From contig CAJQUN010000003.1 of assembly GCA_907163345.1 (NCBI GenBank), positions 29,651,879-29,715,878 of the forward strand: DNA of 64,000 nucleotides. The letters run 5' to 3'. The number at the start of each line of letters is the position of its first letter. The stretch's first letter is position 1. The notes under the pieces are model-generated. The model did not search any database. It had not been told where the DNA came from and saw only the letters and a list, made by a program, of their open reading frames with translations. The translations under genes and the position numbers were made by a program. Below, piece by piece: positions 9,055-21,430 of this stretch. The DNA is from Haberlea rhodopensis (Eukaryota > Streptophyta > Magnoliopsida > Lamiales > Gesneriaceae).

Positions 9055-11019
9055 CTACTTGGGTCCGGGTAGGATTAGTCCTTTCGGAACCCACACTTGT
9101 ATGACCTTGAGTGACTTAGGTCGGTGTGTGTTCTGAAATGTGTGTGCATTTATAAATATTGGTGATGATTTTGACTGTGAAGTGTGATAATATGTGTATG
9201 CATGTGCTTTTGGTTTGTAGTTCCTGTTATTGAGCATATACCTCTTCTGGACAGGCTTACAGTTGTAGTACCAGTTGGGTTTAACCTCTCTAGCTGCTCG
9301 ACCAGTGGGTTTAAGTTCATTTCTGAACTTTTGCCTCGGTTTAGCCTCTTTGAGTGGTTCTACATAACCGATACCCCTGTGCTGTGCCTGTTCCTTGATG
9401 AGTGTTGCTTTAACAGGTTCTTTAACCAGTTCATAAGGGTCATATACTGTGCTAGATCTTACAAAGTTCATTGATTGAACCTTGCTTTTTGTTATACACA
9501 GATGAGGTTTATTACCTGATGAACTGCTTTCATTACTATTATAGCCTATGCCGGTTAAATCACCAGCAAGCCTTATAGATTCAAGCATTTCATCCTTTCT
9601 GGTAGTGGACGCATTCCAAGTGCTAACCAGTTTGCTAAGTTTCTGGTAGGCACACTTGGCTTCATCTCTTTCTTTCACTAGGAGACTGATTGTTTCCCTT
9701 AAGCAGTTCAACTCCCTTGATTGTTCATAATCAAGTTTGTTTTTATGCGTTTCAGTTGGGATTGAGTGCTCAGTCTTATAGCTTTCAAAGGATTCATATA
9801 GCGTTCGATACTCATTGATCATGTCCTGCAATGCATTGGTGAGTTCACTATGTGTAAATTCAGATAGGTTAGATTCGTGTACCTCATTTTCATCATTTGC
9901 CATTAAGCAGTGGACTTCCTCGTCTTCACTTTCGCTGGATGAGCTAGATAACTCCTCTGATTCTGATTCAGAATCAGCCCATTTGCTCTTGCTTTCTTCT
10001 GCCATTAAAACCTTTTGATCTCTGTCCCTTTTGGATGATCTTCTGGTTTCCTTGGATTTTCTGTAATCCTTGGATCCTCTTTTGTGATCATCCTTTTTGG
10101 GTTTAGGACAGTCCGCAATGAAGTGCCCTGGTTTGAGGCAGTTGAAGCATACTCGCTCTTCTTCTTCTGAATTTCCTTTGGAACTCTGCCTTCGAGGATA
10201 TGATTGATAAGATCTTTGGTTCTTCTTCATGAATTTCCCAAATTTCTTTACGAACATTGCCATAGCATCATTACACATATTTTCTGGAGTCATCTCTGTA
10301 GAAGTAGGCAGAGACTCCGATGCAGTGAGAGCTTTGGTTGGTTGACTGGTATTTGGTTCATCTTCAACCCGAATGCCTAATTCGAATTCATAGGCTTTTA
10401 AATCAGCAAACAGATCATGTAGATCTATCTTGTTGATGTCCTTCGATTCTCTCATAGCAATGGTCTTGACATCCCATTCTCTTGGGAGACCTCTCATTAC
10501 TTTGAGAGTGACTTCTCTGTTGGGTAACTCCTTACCCTGACTGCTCAGTTCATTAATTATTCCAGTCACTCTTTCATCATACTCGTTGAGAGTTTCTCCA
10601 TTCATCATCTTGATATGCTCAAACTTTTGTAGAGCCACAGTAAGCTTGTTTTCTTTGGTTTGATCATTTCCTTCACAGAGTTGGGCAATCTTCTCCCAGA
10701 TTTCTTTGGCTGTTGAGCACATTTTTATTTTGTTGAACATATTTTTGTCCAAAGTTTTGAACAGAATGTCCTTAGCAACGTTGTCCAGATTTGCTTTTTT
10801 CTTTTCTTCGTTTGACCATTGAGATCTTTTCTTTTCTACCATTTGTGGATCACCACTTGTGATAGAAGCAGCTGTATTGATTTTCATGATCTTCAACGGT
10901 CCTTCAGTGATTACATGCCACATATCATCATCTTGAGCACTTAGATGTGCTTGCATACGGATTCTCCAGTCATCATATTCGTCTTTCTTGAACATTGGAA
11001 TCTTGCTGAATGAGGCCAT
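9055..11019 (-). CDS. gag polyprotein of the Sirevirus-type element
   Basis: 654 residues, intact. Residues ~1-240 form the capsid-type domain (FKKDEYDDWRIRMQAHLSAQ, and a UBN2-like stretch through KEIWEKIAQLCEG and FEHIKMMNGETLNEYDERV). A CCHC zinc knuckle (CFNCLKPGHFIADC) lies at ~288-301 and is followed by a Ser/Glu-rich acidic stretch and a predicted helical region (~390-460). The C-terminal ~200 residues are basic. The length beyond the knuckle is greater than in most copia Gags and fits Sireviruses. ATG at 11019 lies 45 bases after the PBS, so there is almost no leader. It ends at TAG 9055-9057; a second in-frame stop follows before the protease. Confidence 0.93.
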   Translation of the reverse strand: MASFSKIPMFKKDEYDDWRIRMQAHLSAQDDDMWHVITEGPLKIMKINTAASITSGDPQMVEKKRSQWSNEEKKKANLDNVAKDILFKTLDKNMFNKIKMCSTAKEIWEKIAQLCEGNDQTKENKLTVALQKFEHIKMMNGETLNEYDERVTGIINELSSQGKELPNREVTLKVMRGLPREWDVKTIAMRESKDINKIDLHDLFADLKAYEFELGIRVEDEPNTSQPTKALTASESLPTSTEMTPENMCNDAMAMFVKKFGKFMKKNQRSYQSYPRRQSSKGNSEEEERVCFNCLKPGHFIADCPKPKKDDHKRGSKDYRKSKETRRSSKRDRDQKVLMAEESKSKWADSESESEELSSSSSESEDEEVHCLMANDENEVHESNLSEFTHSELTNALQDMINEYRTLYESFESYKTEHSIPTETHKNKLDYEQSRELNCLRETISLLVKERDEAKCAYQKLSKLVSTWNASTTRKDEMLESIRLAGDLTGIGYNSNESSSSGNKPHLCITKSKVQSMNFVRSSTVYDPYELVKEPVKATLIKEQAQHRGIGYVEPLKEAKPRQKFRNELKPTGRAAREVKPNWYYNCKPVQKRYMLNNRNYKPKAHAYTYYHTSQSKSSPIFINAHTFQNTHRPKSLKVIQVWVPKGLILPGPK

Positions 11020-11063
11020 CAGTTTTTGGCAATTGGTAATTTCTCAAGATTGAGAAGACCTAA

Positions 11064-11075
11064 GCTCTGATACCA
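11064..11075 (-). promoter_or_regulatory. Primer binding site (initiator tRNA-Met)
   Basis: Minus strand TGGTATCAGAGC, complementary to the 3' end of initiator tRNA-Met, two bases (AG) from the 5' LTR end at 11078. Confidence 0.92.
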
Positions 11076-11077
11076 CT

Positions 11078-12437
11078 TGTTAGGATCGGGGTAGTGTTTA
11101 GAAGGGGGGGTTGAATAAACACTAGATTCAAACTCGATTTCTTTTTCTGGTTAACTGTAAACTGTTAAGTATTACAGTTGCTTCTCAATATCAGGCAAGT
11201 CAGCAGACACTTATTATAGTGCGGAAGACGTCTACTGAACTTGTGAGGAATAAAACTGAGGTAATAAAGCAATAAACAAATAACGCAAGAGTTGTTTCTG
11301 GAAGTTCGAAGCACAACACTTCTACGTCTCCCCTTCTTCCTTTGCAGGAAGGATTCACTAGAAGACTTGGTTTACACTTTACAGTATACAACCTTCTTAG
11401 TCACTAACACACTTGGCCTAAACTCCTAGCAATCACAATCTTCTTAACTTTTGATTACAAGAGATTCTATAACACTCTTTACAGAATAAACTTTCTAGCT
11501 TCGAGTGTTTTTGAGCAGCAGACTTCAATTGGAAATAATCTATCACAGATTCAGTTTCGCTGTTTGTCTGCTCTTTGCTGAATGTTTGTAATATCAGTAA
11601 TATGATTTTCTTGTTTGCTTTGAAGTATATCTCTTTGTTGAAAATAGCTCAGCACTTCTTCATTCTCTGTTTGGACGTATTTATAGGTTTGGTTGTCCAA
11701 CGGTAGCTTTTCTGTATATGGAAGGGATTAGCTTTCCAATTTCATATTGTCTTCTTTCCTATTTTGGTTAAGCAACGGCTCTTTTCACTCTGACGGTAAT
11801 GGTGGCGGAGATATAGCAGGGTGCGCCGCTCTGTTGTACCTTTGTCAGAGAATGTTGTACTTATTTTGTCTCGTTGCTTAGTGCTCTTACTGGAAGTTTA
11901 GACTTCTGCTGGTTTTCTTTGTTCAATTTCATCCTCTTATGACCAGTTGATGTCTTTGTTTAGTGTGAGACTATCCGGTTGATAGTTGTTCAGTAGATGT
12001 CTGTCCAGTTGGTGGCCATCCAGTTGATGTCTATCCAGTTGGTAGCCATCCAGTTGACTTGTCCAGTTGGTGGCCATCCAGTTGATGTCTATCCAGTTGG
12101 TTGATGTCTTCACCCGGTAGGTGTTCATCCAGTTGATCTTTATCACCCGATAAGACTTCAATATCCGGTAGGTGTCTTCATCCGGTAGATGTCTTCATCC
12201 GGTAGATGTTTATCATCATGTAGGAGTCTTTATCCAGTTGGTCTTTGACATCGGGAGGAGTCTTTATCCAGTTGGTCTTTTACATCCGGTAGGAGTCTTT
12301 ATCCAGTTGGTCTTTGACATCGATAGGAGTCTTTATCCAGTTGGTCTTTGACATCTGGTAGGAGTCTTTATCCAGTTGGTCTTTGACATCCGGTAGGTGT
12401 TTGTAATCACCAAAACTTAGAAATCGTTTTCCCAACA
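11078..12437 (-). repeat. 5' LTR of the Sirevirus-type element
   Basis: 1360 bp, pair of 245-1553; the same TG...CA ends, the same TATA-like site and U3 array, with two to three more copies of the ~36-bp unit near 12220-12400. Confidence 0.93.
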
Positions 12438-12442
12438 GATGA

Positions 12443-14773
12443 TGAGTATATCAATTGTGTATTGATATGAACTTATATTTTGTGGCATATTTATGTTGAG
12501 AACATGGACAGTTTTAAGGATCAAGTGTGGATACATTGTGTACAGTAAGTGTTATTACATCTTATTGTTTTAAGAATGTAATTTTATGCATTGTGATTAT
12601 GGATATTATATGTATGCCAGTCGTGGCGATGATATTGTGCATGCCCGTAGTGACGATGAGATTATGCATGCCATTGTTGGCGATGCGAATTGACGTATTG
12701 CTATTGTGTTAGCAATGAATATCTTAGTACCGCTATCGTTATTAGCGGTGAATATTGTTTTAGCAATGAATATCTTAGTACCGCTATCGTTATTAGCGGT
12801 GAATATTGTTTTACCACAATTAAAAAAGCGATGAGTATTAATGACATATTGATTGCAGATGGCAGTGAATGCCTTGTTATGAAACCTATGTTGTTATTTC
12901 TCGGATACACGAGCTGTAGGTGAGAGGATATTGGAATGTTCAAGGTGAACGAGGAATTGAGGTAAACCATTTCGTTTGGTTTAATATGTTTGATATATGT
13001 GGATTGTGAACTATCACGATTGATTGTTATGATTTAGGATAACCAATAAAAAAAATGAGGAAGAATTGAGAAAGAAATTGAAATGACGTATAGTCTTGAT
13101 ATGTTCATTGATTAGTTGTGCAGAGACGAGATAACAATGGGGTAATGATAATCAGATTGAAATGATTTGGTTTATAAAAACATGATTGTTTTGTATACTG
13201 TGAGATTAATGATCTGTTAATCATGTTATGTTGAGTTAAATTTAACAATGTTGGAATGAGGTTAATGAACAGGTCATGAGATGACATGGAACGTCACGGG
13301 ATGACGTGAGATCGCTACGGATATCCTGTGTGGACGTGCGATCATTGTGAACGTTGCGGGTCGACGTAGTAAGTACGAAATTATGATGTTATTCTCTGGT
13401 ATATAATGACAACACTGATAAATAATCATTGAGGGATTAATGATGAGTTAGACATGATGTGATAGACAATATAATGATGTCATAATGAGAATACATGGGA
13501 TTTATGAGTATTCACTTTAGATGATTTATCATTATGATATTGTGTTAGAAACTGGGAAGCATATAAATGATGATATATGCGATGAGACTGATGTATGATA
13601 ATCATGAATTATTCATGAAATAGTACTTTGTTGAATAAAGGATCGAAAATAATTATGTCATTGAGGCATGTAATTGATTCTTATGTTGAATTTCAATCAC
13701 ACTGATATGTGATGGTTTGTTGTAGCATGATGTATACAGGATGGCGTGAAACTTTTGACGCAGGGATATTAATGTATGATGACGTAAACATTATGAATAT
13801 CAAAAATACGTAAATGACAAGGAACGTGGTTATGCTATGAGTATTTGAGAAATACTAATGAGTTTATTTTGTACTTGTCCCATGACAGATGATAGTTGGG
13901 TGATGAAATGCGGAAGTTGATGCTTAAGAGCATGTGAGTACTGTGATGAGCATGATACTATGATGCTATTGTAAATTGTAGATGACTTCACCTATAAGGT
14001 ATGAGACGAAAATGCCTTGTTTTAAATGGCTTATATGCAAGTGATTAGTAAGGAGCGATGTACAAGATAACTTATCCAAGTAGATAAGAATAAATGATGA
14101 GTTATGAGATAAATTTGAGGGATGAACGATATTATGAGGCTATGTGCGTATAATCATGATGTAAGAATATTCGTGTTAGACAATTCATTATGATTTGATA
14201 TTGATGATATGTGGTTGTTGTGCTTATAATGTTGATATACGCATGAGAATTACTAATGGGCTTTCTAGTAATTGCATTGCGCCAGATAATAACCAGAAGA
14301 TGATATATGGGAAGTTGATGTTTAATGGCTCAAGAGTATCATTATTTCATACAGACAAGGGTGACGTGCGATATGACGAGGTTGGTATATATTGCATAAA
14401 TTTGCAACCACACAGGTATGAGGTTAATTATATGATAAAAGGTTGGTGTATCGTCATACATTCTGATATACACGTGATATGCATGGATTGCATGATTTAG
14501 CGATTATATGATGATGTTAATCTTGTAATGATTTACATGACATGGTACTAATATATGTTAGCTCATTAGATGCTACTGTTGGGATATGGTAAAGTGACGT
14601 GATTTGCAGTCTTGCGATCGTTGGTGTAATGGGGCACGAGTGTGAGCCATGATGATTTGAATGAATGTCATCCTATAGATGGTCCAGTCACTATCTTGAG
14701 CTGTATAACGGTGGCTTTTCTGGTAAGCGTGAATTCAAATTTCGAGGTCGAAATTTTATTAGTAGGGGAGAAC
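12443..14773 (+). mobile_element. Internal non-coding domain of a LARD-like LTR element
   Basis: AT-rich, no sustained coding frame. The last ~740 bp (14037-14773) are repeated at 17729-18480. The end reads 'ttcgaggtcgaaattttattagtaggggagaac', resembling the tail of gypsy/chromovirus pol plus a polypurine tract (14761-14773), directly followed by an LTR. Large non-coding gypsy derivatives (LARDs) have this design. Short frames such as 14195-14500 are broken in the other copy and are not genes. Confidence 0.7.
12710..12811 (+). repeat. Two perfect 51-bp tandem units with a hairpin
   Basis: Units 12710-12760 and 12761-12811 are identical. Each contains ACCGCTA and TAGCGGT as inverted arms seven bases apart. 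Confidence 0.85.
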
Positions 14774-17541
14774 TGTGATGCCCAGTTAATTCTGCTTATT
14801 TTTTTAAACTGTGTAAATTGTGTAAATGGTAAATTATAGGATAATTTACTAGATTTAAATTTTTGGGCCTCGGTGATTGGGTCGGACCGGATTCTTTGGG
14901 CACAATAAATAACAATACCGGGCTCTACGAGTCTGGTAATTGGAATGAGTACAATCTAAATCCCTTAACGAGGATCCATTGGAGGGCAAGTATAGATGGA
15001 ACTTTGCCATAATTTAAATGTTTTGGGGACTTATATTAATTATTTAAAGTTGGAATTACTTAATTGTAGGGGAGGGTTTATTTTATTTTAAGTGTATTGC
15101 CTTAATTTAAAAGGATGATTAACACATAACCCACACACACAAACACATAGCAAAAATCGACCACTTCTCCTCCTCTTCACTCAAACCCGTCGCCCTCCTC
15201 CATTCCCAAATAGAACTCTGATTTTGATCTCCAAACTCTAATATCTTGGCACAATTTTGAGTTCGAAAATTTGGCTTCTTTTGGGGGTTTTGGTTCGAAA
15301 TTGTGGGGCTATTGGAGAGCTAGGCTTGGCCTTTATTGGTATGGATTTTGATGTGTTTTGAGCTGATAATTGAAGGAAAGGGTTTGCATTTCAAGTGTGT
15401 GCAGAATGTGTGTTTAGTGTGTGCTGGAAAGTGTGTGTTAGTGTGTGTGCGTGAATTGTGTGCAAGTGTGTGCAGAATTGTGTTTAGTATGTGTTGGAGA
15501 ATGGTATGTGGATGTTGTGTGCATGGGTTTGGATATATTAATATGGGAAGATATGTGCCATGTATAGAAGATGATTATTCATATTGGAAATTGATTGGGC
15601 ATGTAATTGTGTGTGTATATGGTGTTCATGCAAGTATATTCCCACATGTATTGAAGTGTTGTAATTGGAAATTGGAGAATATGAGGAAATGCTATTAATT
15701 GTTAGAAGGAAATTGTTAATTTGTGCATTGACTAGTATTATTGTTGGTTAAAATATGAAGATTTAAAAATCATGCATGGAAGGTGTTTGTTAATATGCTT
15801 AAATGTGATTCTAGTGAATGTCTAAGCCTTGTTAGTTGCTAGTAGGTGGTGAAAAGAACTAACTTCTATGCTTTTAGCCATTGTAATAGTTTGGTGGGTG
15901 TAAGCCTATGGTATGAAATGTTTTACATTTGGAGGCATGCGTAGTGTGTAAATAAATGGGTTAGATACATGCTAGTATGTGTTATAACATGGAATAGAGT
16001 TTATGGTGATGTTTATGCTTGAATGGATAGCATAGCATGTATTATTGACTTATGTCAATGTATTGAGTTACTAATCTTAGTAGTGAGTTCTAAATCAAGA
16101 ATTTTGGAATCCAATGCATCTTTAGTTTGTTAAAGTTGAAATTAAACCAACAAATGACTTTATGTTGGGATTAAAGGAATTTGATTTAAATGGTAGAACC
16201 TCTTGTGTACATGGATTCTTCCTTGCAAGGCTTGTTGCTTGAATCATTTCGGTGTTGTTTTGGGTGTTTTAAGCATGTTGGGTGTTAAATGGAGGTTTGT
16301 GTTGGGAAGTTGAATTATGTAATGTTATGGGCATGGCTTTGTGTTTGAATGTGAGATTATGTCCATCAAGTATTGGTTAAGAATTGACCCTTAAACTTTC
16401 GAGTTCGTATAGAGTCTTCTTGGGCTCTCGGACAACAAGGAGGGTGACTTGACGGTAAACACAGATTATAAGGTACGTAGTGACGTACGAGCAGGTATAC
16501 TTATTATGAAGTACTTACACATTCATATATTCATGAATTATTAAATGTCATGATGGAACGTAAGAATTGTATATGTGTGGAGTATGACATATGTGGCATG
16601 GTGGATACGTATTTGTACGTGATCCGAAAATATGAATACGTATATATGTATGTGTGGTATGAGGGATGCGTAGTTATACATGATCCAAATATACGAGCTG
16701 AGTATTGATGCCTGAGGCATGATCAATATGAGAAAATGTTGAGAATGAGATAGATTGATAGGCAGGATCATATGCGATATGAAATTGTTTATGATTAAGC
16801 ATAAATAATAGATTTTGGTTGTATTGAATTTATCGTGTTGAGGAGTATCATGTTTAAATAACGATACTGAACTTGATGTTATGAAAGCGTGTGTGTTTGA
16901 AACAGGAACAGTGCGTGGAAGCTATACAGATTCAGAACTGTACAGGGAGTTCATTTTTATAGATTTTCAATAAATGTAAATTGTGGTATCATGATCTTTA
17001 TGCATTGTTATGATATGTGTAGTGTGATGTTGGTATGCTCACCCAGTGTGGGGCTGTTTCTGTTGAAACATGTATTACAGCAACAATGTTATTTTGGCGT
17101 AGCAAGCTCGAGCTTGGTTGGATAATATTGCTTCCTGAAGCGTAGAATGAGATTAGGTAAATTGTATACATTATTTAGGCCACTAGATGGTTATCCATTA
17201 TTTGTTGCTCGCATGTGGGCACTTGGAGTCGTGTATATGGACTGTAATAATGGTGTTGGGAGTCCACTTCTTATATCTTCTTATTATTGTGTTTTCCTTG
17301 GCTGTGAACTTACTTATGGTGATGATTTTGTTTAGTATTGTGTTTTTCCCTGGCTGGGAGTGGTTTTAGTGATGTGTCATATTTTCGGATAGCCCAATTA
17401 TGGGGAGACTCTGCCCAATTTTTATAAAAGGCATGGGGCTTATGTGAAGCATGTAATGATTCTTTAAAAGAAAAGAAATTTTTACTTACACAAATGAAGT
17501 CATAATTGCATTATTGACGTGTTGGGACGTTGGATCTTACA
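14774..17541 (+). repeat. Long LTR 1 of the LARD-like element
   Basis: 2768 bp, starts TGTGATGCCC and ends CTTACA. It aligns with 18481-21193 over its length. Compared with LTR 2 it holds an extra ~100 bp near 14900-14990 and lacks ~85 bp near 15250. It is followed by a PBS, so it acts as 5' LTR of the right unit, and it is preceded by a polypurine tract, so it also acts as 3' LTR of the left unit. Confidence 0.88.
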
Positions 17542-17545
17542 TTAG

Positions 17546-17557
17546 TGGTATCAGAGC
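17546..17557 (+). promoter_or_regulatory. Primer binding site (initiator tRNA-Met)
   Basis: TGGTATCAGAGC four bases (TTAG) after the LTR end at 17541. This fixes plus-strand orientation for the unit. Confidence 0.9.
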
Positions 17558-18480
17558 AGTGGTTAGCTCTTTGGGATGTTTAATGGCCTAGGGTGTGTTG
17601 ATAGACATGTATATCACATACTTTTACGCATGATTGTAGTTTTCTGTCATTATGACATGACGCCTGCTATGTGCATTTTATGACATGAAGCAATGAAAAT
17701 TGGTGTTATTGCTAACCATCGTGATTGCAAGTGATTAGTAAGGAGCGATAGACAGTACAAGATAACTTATCCAAGTAGATAAGAATAAATGATGAGTTAT
17801 GAGATAAATTTGAGGGATGAACGATATTATGAGGCTATGTGCGTATAATCATGATGTAAGAATATTCGTGTTAGACCATTCATTATGATTGTTATTGATG
17901 ATATGTGGTTGTTGTGCTTATAATGTTGATATACGTATGAGAATTACTAATGGGCTTTCTAGTAATTGCATTGCACCAGATAATAACCAGAATATGATAT
18001 ATGAGAAGTTGATGTTTAAGGGCTCGTATCATTATTTCATACAGTCAAGGGTGACGTGCGATATGACGTGGTTGGTATATATTGCATAAATTTGCAACCA
18101 CACAGGTACGAGGTTAATTATACGATAAAAGGTTGGTGTATCGTCATACATTCTGATATACACGTGATATGCATGGATTGCATGATTTAGCGATTATATG
18201 ATGATGTTAATCTTGTAATGATTTACATGACATGGTACTAATATATGTTAGCTCATTAGATGCTAATGTTGGGATATGGTAAAGTGACGTGATTTGCAGT
18301 CTTGCGATCGTTGGTGTAATGGGGCACGAGTGTGAGCCATGATGATTCAAATGAATGTCATCCTACAGATGGTCCAGTCACTATCTTGAGCTGTCTAACG
18401 GTACTTAAATTTTACAGTTGGCTTTTCTGGTAAGCGTGAATTCAAATTTCGAGGTCGAAATTTTATTAGTAGGGGAGAAC
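17558..18480 (+). mobile_element. Shortened internal region between the two long LTRs
   Basis: About 170 bp following the PBS, joined at 17729 to the same 3' internal block that ends at 14773 in the left unit. It ends with polypurine tract AGTAGGGGAGAAC (18468-18480). The centre of the internal domain has been lost. No coding capacity. Confidence 0.8.
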
Positions 18481-21193
18481 TGTGATACCCAGTTAATTCT
18501 GCTTATTTTTTTAAACTGTGTAAATTGTGTAAATGGTAAATTATAGGATAATTTACTATATTTAAATTTTTGGGCCTCGGTGATTGGGTCGGACCGGATT
18601 CTTTGGGCATAGATGGAACTTTGGCATAATTTAAATGTTTTTGGGACTTATATTAAATTGTATTTAAAGTTGGAATTACTTAATTGTAGGGGAGGGTTTA
18701 TTTTATTTTAAGTGTATTGCCTTAATTTAAAAGGATGATTAACACATAACCCACACACACAAACATATAGCAAAAATCGGCCACTTCTCCTCCTCTTCAC
18801 TCAAACCCGTCGCCCTCCTCCATTCCCAAATAGAACTCTGATTTTGATCTCCAAACTTTAATATCTTGCCACCAATTCGAAGGTATGATGCTTCCTCATG
18901 TTCCTAGGCACCTTGCCCTCTTTATTTTCGAATTAGTGTGTTGGTTTGGCACAATTTTGAGTTCGAAAATTTGGCTTCTTTTGGGGGTTTTGGTTCGAAA
19001 TTGTGGGGCTATTGCAGAGCTAGGCTTGGCCTTTATTGGTATGGATTTTGATGTGTTTTGAGTTGATAATTGAAGGAAAGGTTTGCATTTCAAGTGTGTG
19101 CAGAATGTGTGTTTAGTGTGTGCTGGAAAGTGTGTGTTAGTGTGTGTGCATGAATTGTGTGCAAGTATGTGCAGAATTGTGTGCAAGTATGTGTTGGAAA
19201 ATGGTATGTGGATGTTGTGTGCATGGGTTTGGATATATTAATATGGGAAGATATGTGCCATGTATAGAAGATGATTATTCATATTGGAAATTGATTGGGC
19301 ATGTGATTGTGTGTGTAGATGGTGTTCATGCAAGTAATTATGTATTCCTACATGTATTGAAGTGTTGTAATTCGAAATTGGAGAAATGAGGAAATACTAT
19401 TAATTGTTAGAAGGAAATTGTTGATTTGTGCATTGACTAGTATCATTGTTGGTTAAAATATGAAGATTTAAAAATCATGCATGGAAGGTGTTTGTTAATA
19501 TGCTTAAATGTGATTCTAGTGAATGTCTAAGCCTTGTTAGTTGCTAGTAGGTGGTGAAAAGAACTAACTTCTATGCTTTTAGCCATTGTAATAGTTTGGT
19601 GGGTGTAAGCCTATGGTATGAAATGTTTTACATTTGGAGGCATGCGTAGTGTGTAAATATATGGGTTAGATACATGCTAGTATGTGTTATAACATGGAAT
19701 AGAGTTTATGGTGATGTTTATGCTTGAATGGATAGCATAGCATGTATTATTGACTTATGTCAATGTATTGAGTTACTAATCTTAGTAGTGAGTTCTAAAT
19801 CAAGAATTTTGGAATCCAATGCATCTTTAGTTTGTTAAAGTTCAAATTAAACAAATAAATGACTTTATGTTGGGACTAAAGGAATTGGATTTAAATGGTA
19901 GAACCTCTTGTGTACATGGATTCTTCCTTGCAAGGCTTGTTGCTTGTATCATTTCGGTGTTGTTTTGGGTGTTTTAAGCATGTTGGGTGTTAAATGGAGG
20001 TTTGTGTCGGGAAGTTGAATTATGTAATGTTATGGGCATGGCTTTGTGTTTGAATGTGAGATATGTCCATCAAGTATTGGTTAAGAATTGACCCTTAAAC
20101 TTTTGAGTTCGTATAGAGTCTTCTTGGGCTCTCGGACAACAAGGAGGGTGACTTGACGGTAAACACAGATTATAAGGTACGTAGTGACGTACGAGCAGGT
20201 ATACTTATTATGAAGTACTTACACATTCATATATTCATGAATTATTAAATGTCATGATGGAACGTAAGAAATGTATATGTGTGGAGTATGACATATGTGG
20301 CATGGTGGATACGTATTGTACGTTATCCGAAAATATGAATACGTATATATGTATGTGTGGTATGAGGGATGCATAGTTATACATGATCCAAATATACGAG
20401 CTGAGTATTGATGCCTGGGGCATGATCAATATGACAAAATGTCGAGAATGAGATAGATTGATAGGCAGGATCATATGCGATATGCAATTGTTTATGATTA
20501 AGCATAAATAATAGATTTTGGTTGTATTGAATTTATCGTGTTGAGGAGTATCATGTTTAAATAACGATACTGAACTTGATGTTATGAAAACGTGTGAGTT
20601 TGAAACAGGAACAATGCGTGGAAGCTATACAGATTCAGAACTGTACAGGGAGTACATTTTTATAGATTTTCAATAATTGTAAATTGTGGTATCATGATCT
20701 TTATGCATTGTTATGATATGGGTAGTGTGATGTTGGTATGCTCACCCTGTGTGTGGTTTATTTCTGTTGAAACGGGTATTACAGCTACAAGGTTATTTTG
20801 GGTAGCAAGCTCGAGCTTGGTTGGATAATATTGCTTCCTGAAGCGTAGAATGAGATTGGGTAAGTTGTATACATTATTTAGGCCACTATATGGTTATCCA
20901 TTAGTTGTTGCTCGCATGTGGGCACTTGGAGTCGTGTATATGGACTGTAATAATGGTGTTGGGAGTCTACTTCTTATATCTTCTTGTTATTGTGTTTTCC
21001 CTGGCTGTGAGTGATTTTAGTGATGTGTTATATTTTCGGATAGCCCAATTATGGGGAGAGTCTGCCCAAATTTTTATAAAAGTCATGGGGCTTATGTGAA
21101 GCATGTAATGATTCTTTAAAAGAAAAGAAATTTTTACTTACACAATGACGTCATAATTGCATTATTGACGTGTTGGGACGTTGGGGTCTTACA
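18481..21193 (+). repeat. Long LTR 2 of the LARD-like element
   Basis: 2713 bp, TGTGATACCC...CTTACA. It has an ~85-bp block at about 18868-18950 that is absent from LTR 1. GT-rich stretches at 19094-19200 create meaningless short frames. Confidence 0.88.
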
Positions 21194-21430
21194 CCCTTTG
21201 TTTGTTTGGGTTAACTATTGAGTTAATTTGTCACGTTAGTTTAATAATCACAATCAGTTATCGTAGACTAAATATAGTTAAATTAATTGAGTTTGGTAAT
21301 TATTTCCTAGTCCTCGTGGGTTCGACGCTCATACTTTTAAAATCATTATACTAAAACTTGACACTGTGCACTTGCGGTACACAATCACTACGCTGAAAAA
21401 TACTGTTTAAAATAATAGCAATCAGTACAT
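21194..21430 (+). repeat. Fragment of an Athila/Tat-like LTR, plus orientation
   Basis: Its reverse complement resembles the sequence at about 22395-22610 ('gggttcgac', 'acttgcggta', 'aaacttgacac'). So it is the 3' part of a related LTR in the opposite orientation to the neighbouring gag, joined to it at about 21430. Confidence 0.65.

Larger units (their letters stand above)
240..12442 (-). mobile_element. Sirevirus-type Ty1/copia LTR retrotransposon with target-site duplication
   Basis: A full-length element lies on the minus strand at 245-12437, flanked by the 5-bp duplication GATGA (240-244 and 12438-12442). Both LTRs begin TGTTAGGATC and end CCCAACA. Order in element direction: 5' LTR 11078-12437, PBS 11064-11075 matching initiator tRNA-Met, gag 11019-9055, pol 9024-5776, a long accessory frame 5403-2372, polypurine tracts, 3' LTR 245-1553. 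The PR-IN-RT-RH order defines Ty1/copia. The extra frame after pol and repeated polypurine tracts point to the Sirevirus (SIRE1/Maximus) lineage. LTRs differ mainly by indels and repeat-copy changes, so insertion was recent, yet pol has several frameshifts and a stop, so this copy cannot make a full Pol. Confidence 0.95.

Noticed and set aside
14195..14500. 101-residue frame repeated at 17889-18089
   Set aside because: Both copies are in the non-coding internal domain; the frame is broken in the second copy.
15336..15698. Cys/Val-rich frame in LTR 1 with a partner at 19144-19389
   Set aside because: Arises from GT-rich repeats; lengths and starts differ between the LTRs.
12443..21193. Possible long non-coding RNA gene
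   Set aside because: LTRs, PBS and polypurine tracts explain the structure.
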